From Frankiaceae bacterium (GTDB lineage Bacteria > Actinomycetota > Actinomycetes > JAFAQI01), in NCBI GenBank assembly GCA_025929365.1, contig JAICMG010000007.1, positions 1 through 42,934 of the forward strand: 42,934 bases of DNA, in the 5' to 3' direction. Below are positions 7,747-15,400 of the stretch, piece after piece (position 1 is the stretch's first letter; each line of letters begins with the position of its first letter). A program made the position numbers and the translations under genes. The notes beneath the pieces were generated by a model that had not been told where the DNA came from, made no database searches, and was given only the letters and a program-made list of their open reading frames with translations.

Positions 7747-7772
7747 GGAACTCGACGCAGGGACGGGATGCC

Positions 7773-8771
7773 GTGACGACGACGCTGTCCGCTCCATCCG
7801 TGGGCGGCGCGCGACCCGGATGGCAGGACGAGGTCCGCGCCCTCGCCGCCGCGCGCAACGCCGTGCTGCTGGCGCACAACTACCAGCTGCCCGAGATCCA
7901 GGAGGTCGCCGACCACGTCGGTGACTCACTTGCCCTCTCGCGCATCGCAGCTGACACCGACGCGGCAGAGATCGTGTTCTGCGGGGTGCACTTCATGGCG
8001 GAGACCGCGAAGCTGCTCTCGCCCGCGAAGACCGTCCTGATCCCGACCGCCCAGGCGGGCTGCTCACTTGCCGACACGATCGACGCCGACGGGCTGCGGG
8101 CGTGGAAGGCCGAGCATCCAGGCGCGGCGGTCGTCGCGTACGTCAACACGAGTGCGGCCGTGAAGGCCGAGGCCGACATCTGCTGCACGTCGTCCAACGC
8201 GGTCGACGTCGTGAACTCCATCTCTCCCGACCAGCCTGTGCTGTTCTGCCCGGACCAGTTCCTCGGCGCGCATGTGCAGCGCATGACCGGCCGCACCAAC
8301 ATGCACATCTGGATGGGGGAGTGCCACGTCCATGCCGGCATCTCGCCCACCGACGTGCGCGAGCAGGTGGCGCGCCACCCCGATGCCGAGCTGTTGATCC
8401 ATCCCGAGTGCGGCTGCGCTACCTCCGCGTTGTGGTTGACCGGGACCGGTGACCTGCCGGCGGAGCGCACCCACATCCTGTCGACCGGTGGCATGTCCGA
8501 CATCGCGCCGACGCTGAAGCCCGGTACGGCGCTCGTCGCGACCGAGGTCGGGATGCTGCACCAGCTGCGCACCCTGAACGCCGACGTCGACTTCGTGCCG
8601 ATGAACCCGCAGGCGTCGTGCCGGTTCATGAAGATGATCACGCCCGAGCTGCTGCTTCGTTGTCTGCGCGAAGGTCGCGACGAGGTCGCCGTACCGGCAG
8701 ATGTCGCTGCGGCGGCGCGGCGCTCGGTCGAGCGCATGGTGGCGATCGGCAACCCGGGCGGCGGCGAGTGA
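7773..8771 (+). CDS. nadA: quinolinate synthase NadA
   Basis: The 332-residue enzyme condenses iminoaspartate with dihydroxyacetone phosphate to quinolinate using a [4Fe-4S] cluster. The three cluster cysteines are C97 (QAGCSLAD), C184 (MGECHVH) and C283 (NPQASCRFM), with the substrate-binding [10 protein letters not shown] near residue 32. It is the first gene of nadABC, and its stop overlaps the nadB start (GTGA). The GTG start was taken from the track and lies 27 bases after the operator palindrome. Confidence 0.97.
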   Translation: MTTTLSAPSVGGARPGWQDEVRALAAARNAVLLAHNYQLPEIQEVADHVGDSLALSRIAADTDAAEIVFCGVHFMAETAKLLSPAKTVLIPTAQAGCSLADTIDADGLRAWKAEHPGAAVVAYVNTSAAVKAEADICCTSSNAVDVVNSISPDQPVLFCPDQFLGAHVQRMTGRTNMHIWMGECHVHAGISPTDVREQVARHPDAELLIHPECGCATSALWLTGTGDLPAERTHILSTGGMSDIAPTLKPGTALVATEVGMLHQLRTLNADVDFVPMNPQASCRFMKMITPELLLRCLREGRDEVAVPADVAAAARRSVERMVAIGNPGGGE

Positions 8772-10336
8772 AGCCGCGCGCCGACCACGACGTCATCGTC
8801 GTCGGGTCGGGAGTGGCGGGGCTGACCTGTGCGCTGCGCCTGGCCGACCATCGGCGGGTCCTGCTGGTGACGGCCGGCGAGCTTCGATCGGGCAGCACTC
8901 CATGGGCGCAGGGTGGCATCGCGGCGGCGGTCGGCGCGGGCGACGATCCACGCGACCACGCGGCGGACACCAGCATCGCCGGTGCCGGAATGTGCGACGA
9001 CGACATGCTCGACGTCCTTACCCGGGCGGCGCCGGCAGCGATCGCGCAGGTCGTCGACGCGGGCGTGCGCTTCGACCCGGGCGCCGGCGGCTCGCCGGCG
9101 TTGACCAGGGAAGGCGGCCACCACCGCAACCGGGTGCTGCACGCAGGTGGCGACGCGACCGGCGCCGAGGTCAGCCGCGCACTCACCGCGGCGGTCGCAG
9201 CGTCCGCCGTCGCCATCCGGGAAGCGACCGCCGTGGTCGACCTGGCGGTGTCCGAGACCCCGGCGGGCCGGCAGGTCAGCGGGGTGATCCTGCGTGGTGC
9301 GGGGGCCTCGACCTCCGAGATGGTGTCGGCGCGCGCGGTCGTGCTCGCCACCGGTGGGATCGGAGGGGTGTTCCGGGCCAGCACGAATCCCGCAGAGGTC
9401 GGCGGCGACGGACTTGCGCTCGCACTTCGGGCCGGCGCCGCGCTCGTCGACCTCGAGTTCGTGCAGTTCCACCCGACCGGCTTGCGGATCGACGGCATTG
9501 GGCAGGTGCCGCTCCTTTCCGAGGCGCTGCGCGGTGAGGGCGCCGTGCTCAGAGATCGCAGCGGTGCGCCGATCATGGCCGGTCACCACCCGCTCGCGGA
9601 CCTCGCGCCGCGTGACGTCGTCGCCCGTCGCATCGACGAGGTGGGCTGGGTCGGTCTCGACGCGACCGGCTTCGGACCGGATGAGATCGCGCATCGCTTC
9701 CCCACGGCGTACCGGATCTGTCGCGAGCACGGCATCGACCCCACGGCCGAGCTGATCCCGGTCGCCCCGGTGCAGCACTTCATGTGCGGCGGAATCCGCA
9801 CCGACAGCGACGGCGCGACCGATGTCGTCGGTCTCTATGCCGTCGGGGAGTGCGCCGCCACTGGCGTCCACGGCGCGAACCGGCTCGCGTCCAACAGCCT
9901 GCTCGAGGGGCTGGTGTTCGGCGCGCGTGCCGCCGCCGCCCTCGTCGCACGGTTGCCGGAGCCGGTCCCCGCCGACAGCGGTGGCGCGCTGGTCCCGGCG
10001 GTCCCCGACAGCGCGATCAGCGTCATCCGCTCGACGATGAGCAAGCACGTGGGTGTACGACGCTCGGGCGGTGGACTCGCCGCGGCGGACTCTGCACTCC
10101 AGGCCCTGCTGCAGCCCGAGGCGGACGCAACCTCGACCGTCCGCGCGGCCAACCGGTGGACCGTCGCCTCGGCGATCGTCGCGGCCGCCGCGACCCGCCG
10201 CGAGAGCCGCGGCTGCCATTGGCGCTCCGACTATCCGGACACCGCCGAGTCGTGGCGGCACCGCATCGTGGTTCGGCTCGACCGCGCCGGGGTGCCGGTG
10301 GCCGAGCCCGAGCTGGTGCTGGGCAGGTCGGCGTGA
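8768..10336 (+). CDS. nadB: L-aspartate oxidase NadB
   Basis: The 522-residue FAD enzyme oxidises L-aspartate to iminoaspartate for NadA. The Rossmann motif [17 protein letters not shown] sits at the N terminus, followed by the flavin-binding [13 protein letters not shown]. Family blocks [11 protein letters not shown] and [12 protein letters not shown], near the active site, are intact. The true start is GTG 8768, overlapping the nadA stop by 4 bases. The track ORF begins 50 codons upstream inside nadA. It ends by overlapping nadC in the same GTGA manner. Confidence 0.95.
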   Translation: MKPRADHDVIVVGSGVAGLTCALRLADHRRVLLVTAGELRSGSTPWAQGGIAAAVGAGDDPRDHAADTSIAGAGMCDDDMLDVLTRAAPAAIAQVVDAGVRFDPGAGGSPALTREGGHHRNRVLHAGGDATGAEVSRALTAAVAASAVAIREATAVVDLAVSETPAGRQVSGVILRGAGASTSEMVSARAVVLATGGIGGVFRASTNPAEVGGDGLALALRAGAALVDLEFVQFHPTGLRIDGIGQVPLLSEALRGEGAVLRDRSGAPIMAGHHPLADLAPRDVVARRIDEVGWVGLDATGFGPDEIAHRFPTAYRICREHGIDPTAELIPVAPVQHFMCGGIRTDSDGATDVVGLYAVGECAATGVHGANRLASNSLLEGLVFGARAAAALVARLPEPVPADSGGALVPAVPDSAISVIRSTMSKHVGVRRSGGGLAAADSALQALLQPEADATSTVRAANRWTVASAIVAAAATRRESRGCHWRSDYPDTAESWRHRIVVRLDRAGVPVAEPELVLGRSA

Positions 10337-11220
10337 TCAGCGAGGGGACGACGCTGGCGTTGAAGGCTGCCGGACTGGATCCGGACGATGTGCTGGTCGT
10401 CATCCAGCGTGGCCTCGATGAGGACCTCGGGACCGCAGGCGACGTGACGTCGGCCGCCACTGTTGCCGAGGATGCGCGCCTCACCTGCGCGTTCACCGCG
10501 CGGCGCGCGGGAGTTGTTGCCGGCGTACCCGTGCTCGCCGCGATCGTCGACCACTCTGTCGGTGACGATGCAACGCTGACGTTGCACGTCGCGGACGGTG
10601 AGCAGCTTGTGGCCGGACAGCAGATCGCGACAATCGAAGCGTCCGCTCGCGGTGTCCTCGCGATCGAGCGGCTGTCGCTCAACCTGCTCGGGCATCTGTC
10701 GGGGATCGCGACCGTGACGCGTATCTGGGTGGACGCCGTGGCGGGCACCTCGGCGCAGATTCGCGACACCCGCAAGACCACTCCTGGTCTGCGCGATCTC
10801 GAGAAGTACGCCGTGCGGTGCGGCGGTGGCGTCAACCATCGCCGGGGCCTCGACAGCGGCGTGCTCATCAAGGACAACCACGTGTCCGCCGCCGGCGGCA
10901 TCGCTGCTGCGTTGCAGCGGGTACGCGCGGCCGACGTGGGTGACGACGTCTCGGTCCAGGTCGAGGTCGACTCGATGGCCGAGCTGGCCGAGGCCGTCGA
11001 GCACGGCGCGCTGTCGATCCTGCTCGACAACTTCGGCGACCAGCAGCTCGCGGAGGCTGTGGCGCACGTCCGTCGTACCCGTCCGGAGGTCGTCCTCGAA
11101 GCGAGCGGGGGGCTGACCCTGGAGCGCGCCGCCACTGTGGCGGCGACCGGCGTCGACTACCTGGCAATCGGAGGCCTGACCCACTCCGCACCGAGCCTCG
11201 ACATCGGGTTGGACGCGTAG
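10333..11220 (+). CDS. nadC: nicotinate-nucleotide pyrophosphorylase NadC
   Basis: The 295-residue quinolinate phosphoribosyltransferase converts quinolinate and PRPP to nicotinate mononucleotide. RDTRKTTPGLRDLEKYAV, GGGVNHRRGL and LIKDNH are the signature active-site blocks, and the barrel closes with EASGGLTL and DYLAIGGLTHSAP. The start GTG 10333 overlaps the nadB stop. The longer track ORF starting at 9784 is out of frame with nadB and not real. This completes de novo NAD synthesis from aspartate. Confidence 0.96.
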   Translation: MISEGTTLALKAAGLDPDDVLVVIQRGLDEDLGTAGDVTSAATVAEDARLTCAFTARRAGVVAGVPVLAAIVDHSVGDDATLTLHVADGEQLVAGQQIATIEASARGVLAIERLSLNLLGHLSGIATVTRIWVDAVAGTSAQIRDTRKTTPGLRDLEKYAVRCGGGVNHRRGLDSGVLIKDNHVSAAGGIAAALQRVRAADVGDDVSVQVEVDSMAELAEAVEHGALSILLDNFGDQQLAEAVAHVRRTRPEVVLEASGGLTLERAATVAATGVDYLAIGGLTHSAPSLDIGLDA

Positions 11221-11224
11221 ATCT

Positions 11225-11261
11225 TCGTCCACAAGCTGCGTCGCTGACTCGGTCGTCCACA
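11225..11261 (+). repeat. two TCGTCCACA direct repeats (DnaA-box-like)
   Basis: TCGTCCACA occurs at 11225-11233 and 11253-11261, 28 bases apart. Each differs at one position from TTGTCCACA, the DnaA box of high-GC actinobacteria. They lie in the nadC to DUF222 intergenic gap. No other origin features are present. Confidence 0.4.
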
Positions 11262-11309
11262 GGTCCGAAACGGGTTGAAAAGCAAGGGGAAACCGTCGTA
11301 GTTCGCGCG

Positions 11310-11315
11310 TAGGTT
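11310..11315 (+). promoter_or_regulatory. -10 element for the leaderless DUF222/HNH gene
   Basis: TAGGTT ends 7 bases before the GTG at 11323, with no ribosome-binding site. The TTGAAA at 11275 is too far upstream to be its -35. Confidence 0.45.
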
Positions 11316-11322
11316 TCAGCGC

Positions 11323-12516
11323 GTGGGGAACCTGGCGTCGGCGATCGATGAGCTGGCGGCGGTCGACCTCGATGACCTGCCGGTGAGCGTCATCGGCGAT
11401 GACATCGCTGAGCTGCATCGGCAGCGCAACCGGCTCGACGCGCAGATCGTGCGCCGGGTGGAGCGCTTCGATCGTCGTGGTGGTGCCGTCGAGCACGGCT
11501 CGACGCAGGCGTGGCTTCGCAGCGAGGTCAGGGCGTCCCCGCCGGATGCGCATCGCGACGTCGCGCTCGCCCGCGATCTGGCGGACGTCCTGCCGGCGAC
11601 GATGAAGGCGATGAGCGACGGATCCGTCAGTCCGCAGCACGCCGAGGCGATCGCGCGGCTGCGCCGGACGCTCGACGACCATGTAGTCGTCGCGGCCGAG
11701 CCGCACCTCGCGGATGTGGCGCAGACGTCGACCCCGAAGGAGATGCGGGCGATCACGGCGAGCATCGCCCACTCGTACTCACCGGAGCGCTACGCCGACG
11801 CGGAGCGCGACGACTACGAGCATCGCCGGCTCGACGCCGCCAGCACGATTCACGGGATGGGGGTCGGCGGCTTCACGTTGCACCCGGCGGGCTTCGAAAC
11901 CTTCATGACCGCTATCCACGCCGCGTCGCGACCGTTCACGGGGGATGACCGGACTCCGAGGCAGCGTCGCGCCGATGCGCTGATCACGATCGCCGAGCTC
12001 GCGATGAAGAGTGGCGAGCTGCCGATCACCGGCGGCGTGAAGCCGCACGTCAGCGTGGTGGTGCCGGTCGACACGATGGCCGGCGCCGAAGGCTCGCCAT
12101 CGGCCGAGTGCGGCTTCGGCGCGAGCGTGGGCACGAACTGGGCGCAACGACTGTCCTGCAACGCGGAGATCTCCCGCATTGTGTTCGGACCAGCCGGTGA
12201 GGTGCTCGACTCCGGTCGCGCGACCCGCACCTTCTCAGCGGCGCAGATCCGGGCGATCATCGCCCGCGACAAGCACTGCATCTGGCCGGGCTGCGACGCG
12301 CCACCCGCCTGGTGCGATGCCCACCACGTCATCCACTGGGCAAACGGCGGACCGACGTCCGTCGCCAATGGCGCCTTGCTCTGCGGCCGCCACCACGACC
12401 GGGTCCATCTCTACGACTTCGAGATCGAGACCGACACGGGGGGCGCCTACATGGTCAACCCGTACAAGTTCCGGATCCGCAAGAACCTCGTCCGCAACCA
12501 GCGAGCCGGACCCTAG
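11323..12516 (+). CDS. DUF222 / HNH endonuclease domain protein
   Basis: The 397-residue protein has a helical DUF222 N-terminal region (about 1-300) and a C-terminal HNH module (about 319-362). That module reads CIWPGC, then AHHVIHW and LLCGRHHDRVH, so both the His-rich catalytic core and the zinc-type cysteines are intact. This family (related to the mycobacterial 13E12 repeat proteins) is usually multicopy in actinobacterial genomes. Its cellular role is unclear, and nuclease activity is inferred from the motif. It ends before a decayed, gene-poor stretch. Confidence 0.88.
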   Translation: MGNLASAIDELAAVDLDDLPVSVIGDDIAELHRQRNRLDAQIVRRVERFDRRGGAVEHGSTQAWLRSEVRASPPDAHRDVALARDLADVLPATMKAMSDGSVSPQHAEAIARLRRTLDDHVVVAAEPHLADVAQTSTPKEMRAITASIAHSYSPERYADAERDDYEHRRLDAASTIHGMGVGGFTLHPAGFETFMTAIHAASRPFTGDDRTPRQRRADALITIAELAMKSGELPITGGVKPHVSVVVPVDTMAGAEGSPSAECGFGASVGTNWAQRLSCNAEISRIVFGPAGEVLDSGRATRTFSAAQIRAIIARDKHCIWPGCDAPPAWCDAHHVIHWANGGPTSVANGALLCGRHHDRVHLYDFEIETDTGGAYMVNPYKFRIRKNLVRNQRAGP

Positions 12517-12581
12517 CGAGCATCACCCATCTTGGACACGCGCTGCCGCCGAACGACACCAGCGGCAAGACAGAACGATGC

Positions 12582-12824
12582 CTATGGCCGACGACCGAAG
12601 GCGTCCAGGAGGAGCTCCAGCGCGGGCGCGTCAGCGGCTTGCAATCCGCTCGCCCCGCGCCCGTACGCGCCCGCCATGCGCTTTTCTTCCAGATGCGGGG
12701 CTACCCGGCGCTCACGGACAGGAACGTCGCACACCGTGGGTTGTTCCCAGGCGGCTTCGTCGAGGCTGACCACGACCCGCTCAAAGTCATCCGCAGCCCG
12801 ACGGAACGCTTCCGCCACGTCCAT
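12582..12824 (-). pseudogene. remnant of a DinB-like (mycothiol maleylpyruvate isomerase-type) protein
   Basis: The 80-codon ORF begins like members of this fold: MDVAEAFRRAADDFERVV, then WEQPTVCD. At that point the family normally continues with a GWxVRDxVAHL segment. Here it reads VPVRERRVAPHL, which looks degraded, and the ORF stops at about 80 codons where relatives run to about 200. The C-terminal part is not visible in any frame before the HNH gene. A short but real small protein remains possible. Confidence 0.42.
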
Positions 12825-12881
12825 CGGAGATCAGTTGACCACAGGTCTCCAGCGAGTGGAACGGCACCTCGGTTCGTATGC

Positions 12882-12938
12882 CGAGCCCAACGTAAGTAGT
12901 GAAACTCGCGACAAGTTAGACCCCCTGCGTTGGGCTCG
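12882..12938. repeat. 11-bp inverted repeat, possible mobile-element relic
   Basis: CGAGCCCAACG at 12882-12892 and its exact reverse complement CGTTGGGCTCG at 12928-12938 flank 35 bases. The arms would form a stable hairpin stem, but the loop is too long for a simple terminator and has no T tract. The position between decayed sequence and an intact gene suggests an excision scar or a miniature element. Confidence 0.5.
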
Positions 12939-12976
12939 ACGGGCTGGGGGCCGCTCGGGAGCGCCGATCTGTCCGA

Positions 12977-13849
12977 TCAGAGCGGGAGATCGGCGGCCCA
13001 GGAGGGTTGCGGGTCGCTGAAGATGTCGGGCAGATCTCTGCTGACCTTGTCCGGGAACGCTGCCGCGCGCTTCTCGAGGAACGAGCTGACGCCTTCGTAG
13101 GCGTCCTTGCTCTCGCCGGTTGCCCGCATCCCGCGCGAGTCCGCGAGGTGGGTCCGGTACGGCGTGGGGAAGGCGAGCCCGCGCCACATCATCTGCCGTG
13201 CCAGCGCGACGCTGATCGACGACGTCGACTCCGTCATCTCAGTGGCGAGCCGCCGGGCGACGGTCATCAGCTCGGTGACCGGATGGACGCTGCGGACCAG
13301 CCGGCCGGCCAGCGCCTCATCGGGACCGAAGACCCGCCCCGTCATGAACCATTCCGCCGCTTGCGCCGGACCGACCAACCGCGGGAGGAACCAGGTCGAT
13401 GCGGCCTCGGGCACGATCCCGCGGCGGGTGAAGACGAAGCCGAACTTCGCCGCGTTGCTCGACAGCCGCACGTCCATCGGCAGCGTCATCGTCAGTCCGA
13501 CGCCGACGGCCGCACCGTTGATCGCTCCGATCACCGGTTTGGTGCTCTCGTAGATCCGCAGGCTCACCCGGCCGCCACCGTCGCGGGACGGTTCGTCCGA
13601 GGTCTGGCCGCGGTGCTTGGCGTCGAACGCTTTGCCGCCCGAGGACAGGTCCGCGCCGGCGCAGAACGCCCGCCCGGCACCGGTCACGATCACGCAGCGG
13701 ACGTCGTCGTCGGCGTCAGCAGCATCGAACGCGAGGAGGAGCTCGCTCATCATCACCGGGGTGAACGCGTTCAGCTTGTCGGGGCGCGACAACGTGATGG
13801 TGAGGATGCCGTCGGCCACGTCGTAGCCGATCTCGGTGTAGTCGGTCAT
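12977..13849 (-). CDS. enoyl-CoA hydratase/isomerase family protein
   Basis: The 290-residue crotonase has both oxyanion-hole segments: GAGRAFCAGADLSSGG and AINGAAVGVGLTM. An acidic residue is present in the catalytic loop (RRGIVPEAASTWFLPR). This fits genuine hydratase or isomerase chemistry better than the crotonase at 3442 does. The ATG at 13849 is the start. It lies last in a minus-strand run with VOC, DUF421 and a small membrane protein, but the gaps are not tight enough to prove one operon. Confidence 0.86.
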   Translation of the reverse strand: MTDYTEIGYDVADGILTITLSRPDKLNAFTPVMMSELLLAFDAADADDDVRCVIVTGAGRAFCAGADLSSGGKAFDAKHRGQTSDEPSRDGGGRVSLRIYESTKPVIGAINGAAVGVGLTMTLPMDVRLSSNAAKFGFVFTRRGIVPEAASTWFLPRLVGPAQAAEWFMTGRVFGPDEALAGRLVRSVHPVTELMTVARRLATEMTESTSSISVALARQMMWRGLAFPTPYRTHLADSRGMRATGESKDAYEGVSSFLEKRAAAFPDKVSRDLPDIFSDPQPSWAADLPL

Positions 13850-13877
13850 CGGGCAAGCATCGCAGTAGCGCGGAGAT

Positions 13878-14309
13878 CTAGGTCCCGAAGTCGGGCAACG
13901 TCAGCGAGCCATCTGCAGCGAGGGTGAACCCGGGGTTGTGCGCGACCTCCCACAGGTGGCCGTCCGGATCGGCGAAGTAGCCGGCGTACCCGCCGTAGAA
14001 CGTCTCCGCCGCCGGCTTCGTGATCGTCGCACCGGCCGCGCCGGCGACCGCCATGATCTCGTCGACCTCCTCGCGGCTGCGTACGTTGTGTGCCAGGGCG
14101 ATCCCGCCGAAGCCGTCGCCGGCGGCGTCGCGGATGCCCGCGTCGTCAGCGAGCTTGGCCCGCGACCACAGCACCACTGCGCTGTTTCCGGCCTGGACGA
14201 AGAAGGTCTCCTCGACTTCCTGCCCCTGCCATCCGAGTGCCTCGTAGAAGGCGCGTGACCGTGCGAGATCGCCGACGCCGAGCGTGACCAGACTGATCCG
14301 CGAGTCCAT
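13878..14309 (-). CDS. VOC family protein
   Basis: The product is 143 residues with the paired beta-alpha-beta modules of the glyoxalase fold. ISLVTLGVGDLARSRAFYEALGW opens it, and YFADPDGHLWEVAHNPG closes it, as in the lactoylglutathione-lyase-like group. I chose ATG 14309 over the track's TTG start at 14324, because the protein then begins MDSRISLVTLG directly at the fold. No substrate can be assigned. Confidence 0.84.
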   Translation of the reverse strand: MDSRISLVTLGVGDLARSRAFYEALGWQGQEVEETFFVQAGNSAVVLWSRAKLADDAGIRDAAGDGFGGIALAHNVRSREEVDEIMAVAGAAGATITKPAAETFYGGYAGYFADPDGHLWEVAHNPGFTLAADGSLTLPDFGT

Positions 14310-14329
14310 GAGCGGACCGTACAACTCGG

Positions 14330-14791
14330 CTACGACGCAGCGTCTTGCAGTGACTTCCGCTCGATGAAGCTGATCCGGCCGTTCGCCTCGAGGATCGCCC
14401 AGCGCAGGTCGGAGAACGACATGATCTGCTGAAGCCGCATCTCCTCGGCGACGTCGTCGGCGGTGAGCCGATGCCGGCGCAGGTTCTCCTCCACCAGCCG
14501 GCCGTTGTCGATCAGGACGACCGGGCGGCCCTCCAACACGGCGCGGAGCTTGCGCGAGCGAAAGCCCAGGTACGCGCTTGCCACCTGGAGGACAGCGAAC
14601 GTCGACACGACGATCACCGCGCCCGTGACGGAGTAGTCGTCCTGGGTGAGGCCTTGCTGGATCGCATCACCCATCACGATGAGCAGGACCAGGTCGATCG
14701 CGGTGAGGGAGGAGAGCTCGCGGCGGCCGACCGCGCGCATCACGAAGATGACGAAGCAGTAGAGGATGATCGCGCGGATCGCGAGGTCCAT
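14330..14791 (-). CDS. DUF421 (YetF-like) membrane protein
   Basis: The 153-residue protein has two or three N-terminal membrane helices (about 1-80). A small cytoplasmic DUF421 domain follows, with KLRAVLEGRPVVLIDNGRLVEENLRRHRLTADDV, the family's strongest block. Its function is not established, though YetF relatives are linked to the cell envelope. The ATG has GGAGG 5 bases upstream. It sits 13 bases after the small membrane protein gene, so the pair is probably co-transcribed. Confidence 0.88.
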   Translation of the reverse strand: MDLAIRAIILYCFVIFVMRAVGRRELSSLTAIDLVLLIVMGDAIQQGLTQDDYSVTGAVIVVSTFAVLQVASAYLGFRSRKLRAVLEGRPVVLIDNGRLVEENLRRHRLTADDVAEEMRLQQIMSFSDLRWAILEANGRISFIERKSLQDAAS

Positions 14792-14804
14792 CAGTCCTCC
14801 GGTG

Positions 14805-15335
14805 TCATGGAACGATCGTCATCGTCCGGTGCAGGGAGACGACCGGTGCCTTGTCGCTCATCACGGTGACCACCTGGCTGCGCCGGCTCAGGCTCGTCGG
14901 GTTGACCTGGTACTCGAGGTACTGCACGTAGGCCTGTCCTTGCTGCAACGTGCCGATGTCGAACACCAGCGAGCCGCTGGGTCCGCTCGTCTCCGTGGAG
15001 GGGCTCGGTTCCTCGGTGTTCATCGTGAGCCCGTCGATCCACCCGGAGCCGAGGACAAGCTGCGCCTGCGGCAGCGTCTGCAGTGCGGTGACGGTGATCT
15101 TGGCCTGGTAGAGCAGTCCCGCCCGCACCGCTTCCGGAGCGCGCACCTCGAGCTTCGCGAGCACCGCGTTCGCATGCGCAGTCGTCGCCCGCTGGCCGAC
15201 GACATTGCTCAGCGCGACGACGACCACCGCAGCCAGCAGGCACATCGCGGCTCGGCGCAGCCACACGCCGATGCGGTCACCGCGGTCGCCCCTCGGCGGG
15301 GAGGACTCGATGGATCTGACTGCGTCTGCTGCCAT
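14805..15335 (-). CDS. small membrane-anchored protein paired with DUF421
   Basis: About 176 residues if started at the ATG at 15335 (MAADAVRS). The track's longer ORF has a low-complexity Arg-rich leader that looks like shadow translation. One membrane helix (about 28-45) follows the basic segment WLRRAA. The remaining ~125 residues form an extracytoplasmic beta-rich domain with strands such as YQAKITVTAL and SQVVTVMSDKAP. I do not recognise the family. Immediate coupling to DUF421 suggests they act together. Confidence 0.65.
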   Translation of the reverse strand: MAADAVRSIESSPPRGDRGDRIGVWLRRAAMCLLAAVVVVALSNVVGQRATTAHANAVLAKLEVRAPEAVRAGLLYQAKITVTALQTLPQAQLVLGSGWIDGLTMNTEEPSPSTETSGPSGSLVFDIGTLQQGQAYVQYLEYQVNPTSLSRRSQVVTVMSDKAPVVSLHRTMTIVP

Positions 15336-15400
15336 AGGTGCACAGACGATTCCCGCCGTCGCGGCGGGGCAAACGATCTTGTCCGGAAGGGCCCGGCGCC

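Larger units (their letters stand above)
12517..12976. other. 460-base decayed intergenic stretch
   Basis: Between the HNH gene and the convergent crotonase there is no intact gene. The stretch holds an 80-codon minus-strand remnant of a DinB-like protein and a long inverted repeat. Plus-strand ORFs here look like shadows. It is the only large gene-free gap in the window. Confidence 0.6.

Noticed and set aside
7880-10261. 793-codon minus-strand ORF antisense to nadA-nadB
   Set aside because: It is a GC-driven shadow. The plus-strand frames have intact NadA and NadB motifs, and the antisense product is Arg-rich with no recognisable domain.
9784-10332. N-terminal extension of the nadC ORF
   Set aside because: It lies out of frame inside nadB. 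GTG 10333 gives the standard NadC length and the GTGA overlap.
11221-11322. Replication origin suggested by DnaA-like boxes
   Set aside because: Only two imperfect boxes are present, with no AT-rich region and no dnaA, dnaN or parAB genes nearby.
12882-12938. Rho-independent terminator for the HNH gene
   Set aside because: The loop would be 35 bases and no T tract follows. The distance from the HNH stop is over 360 bases.
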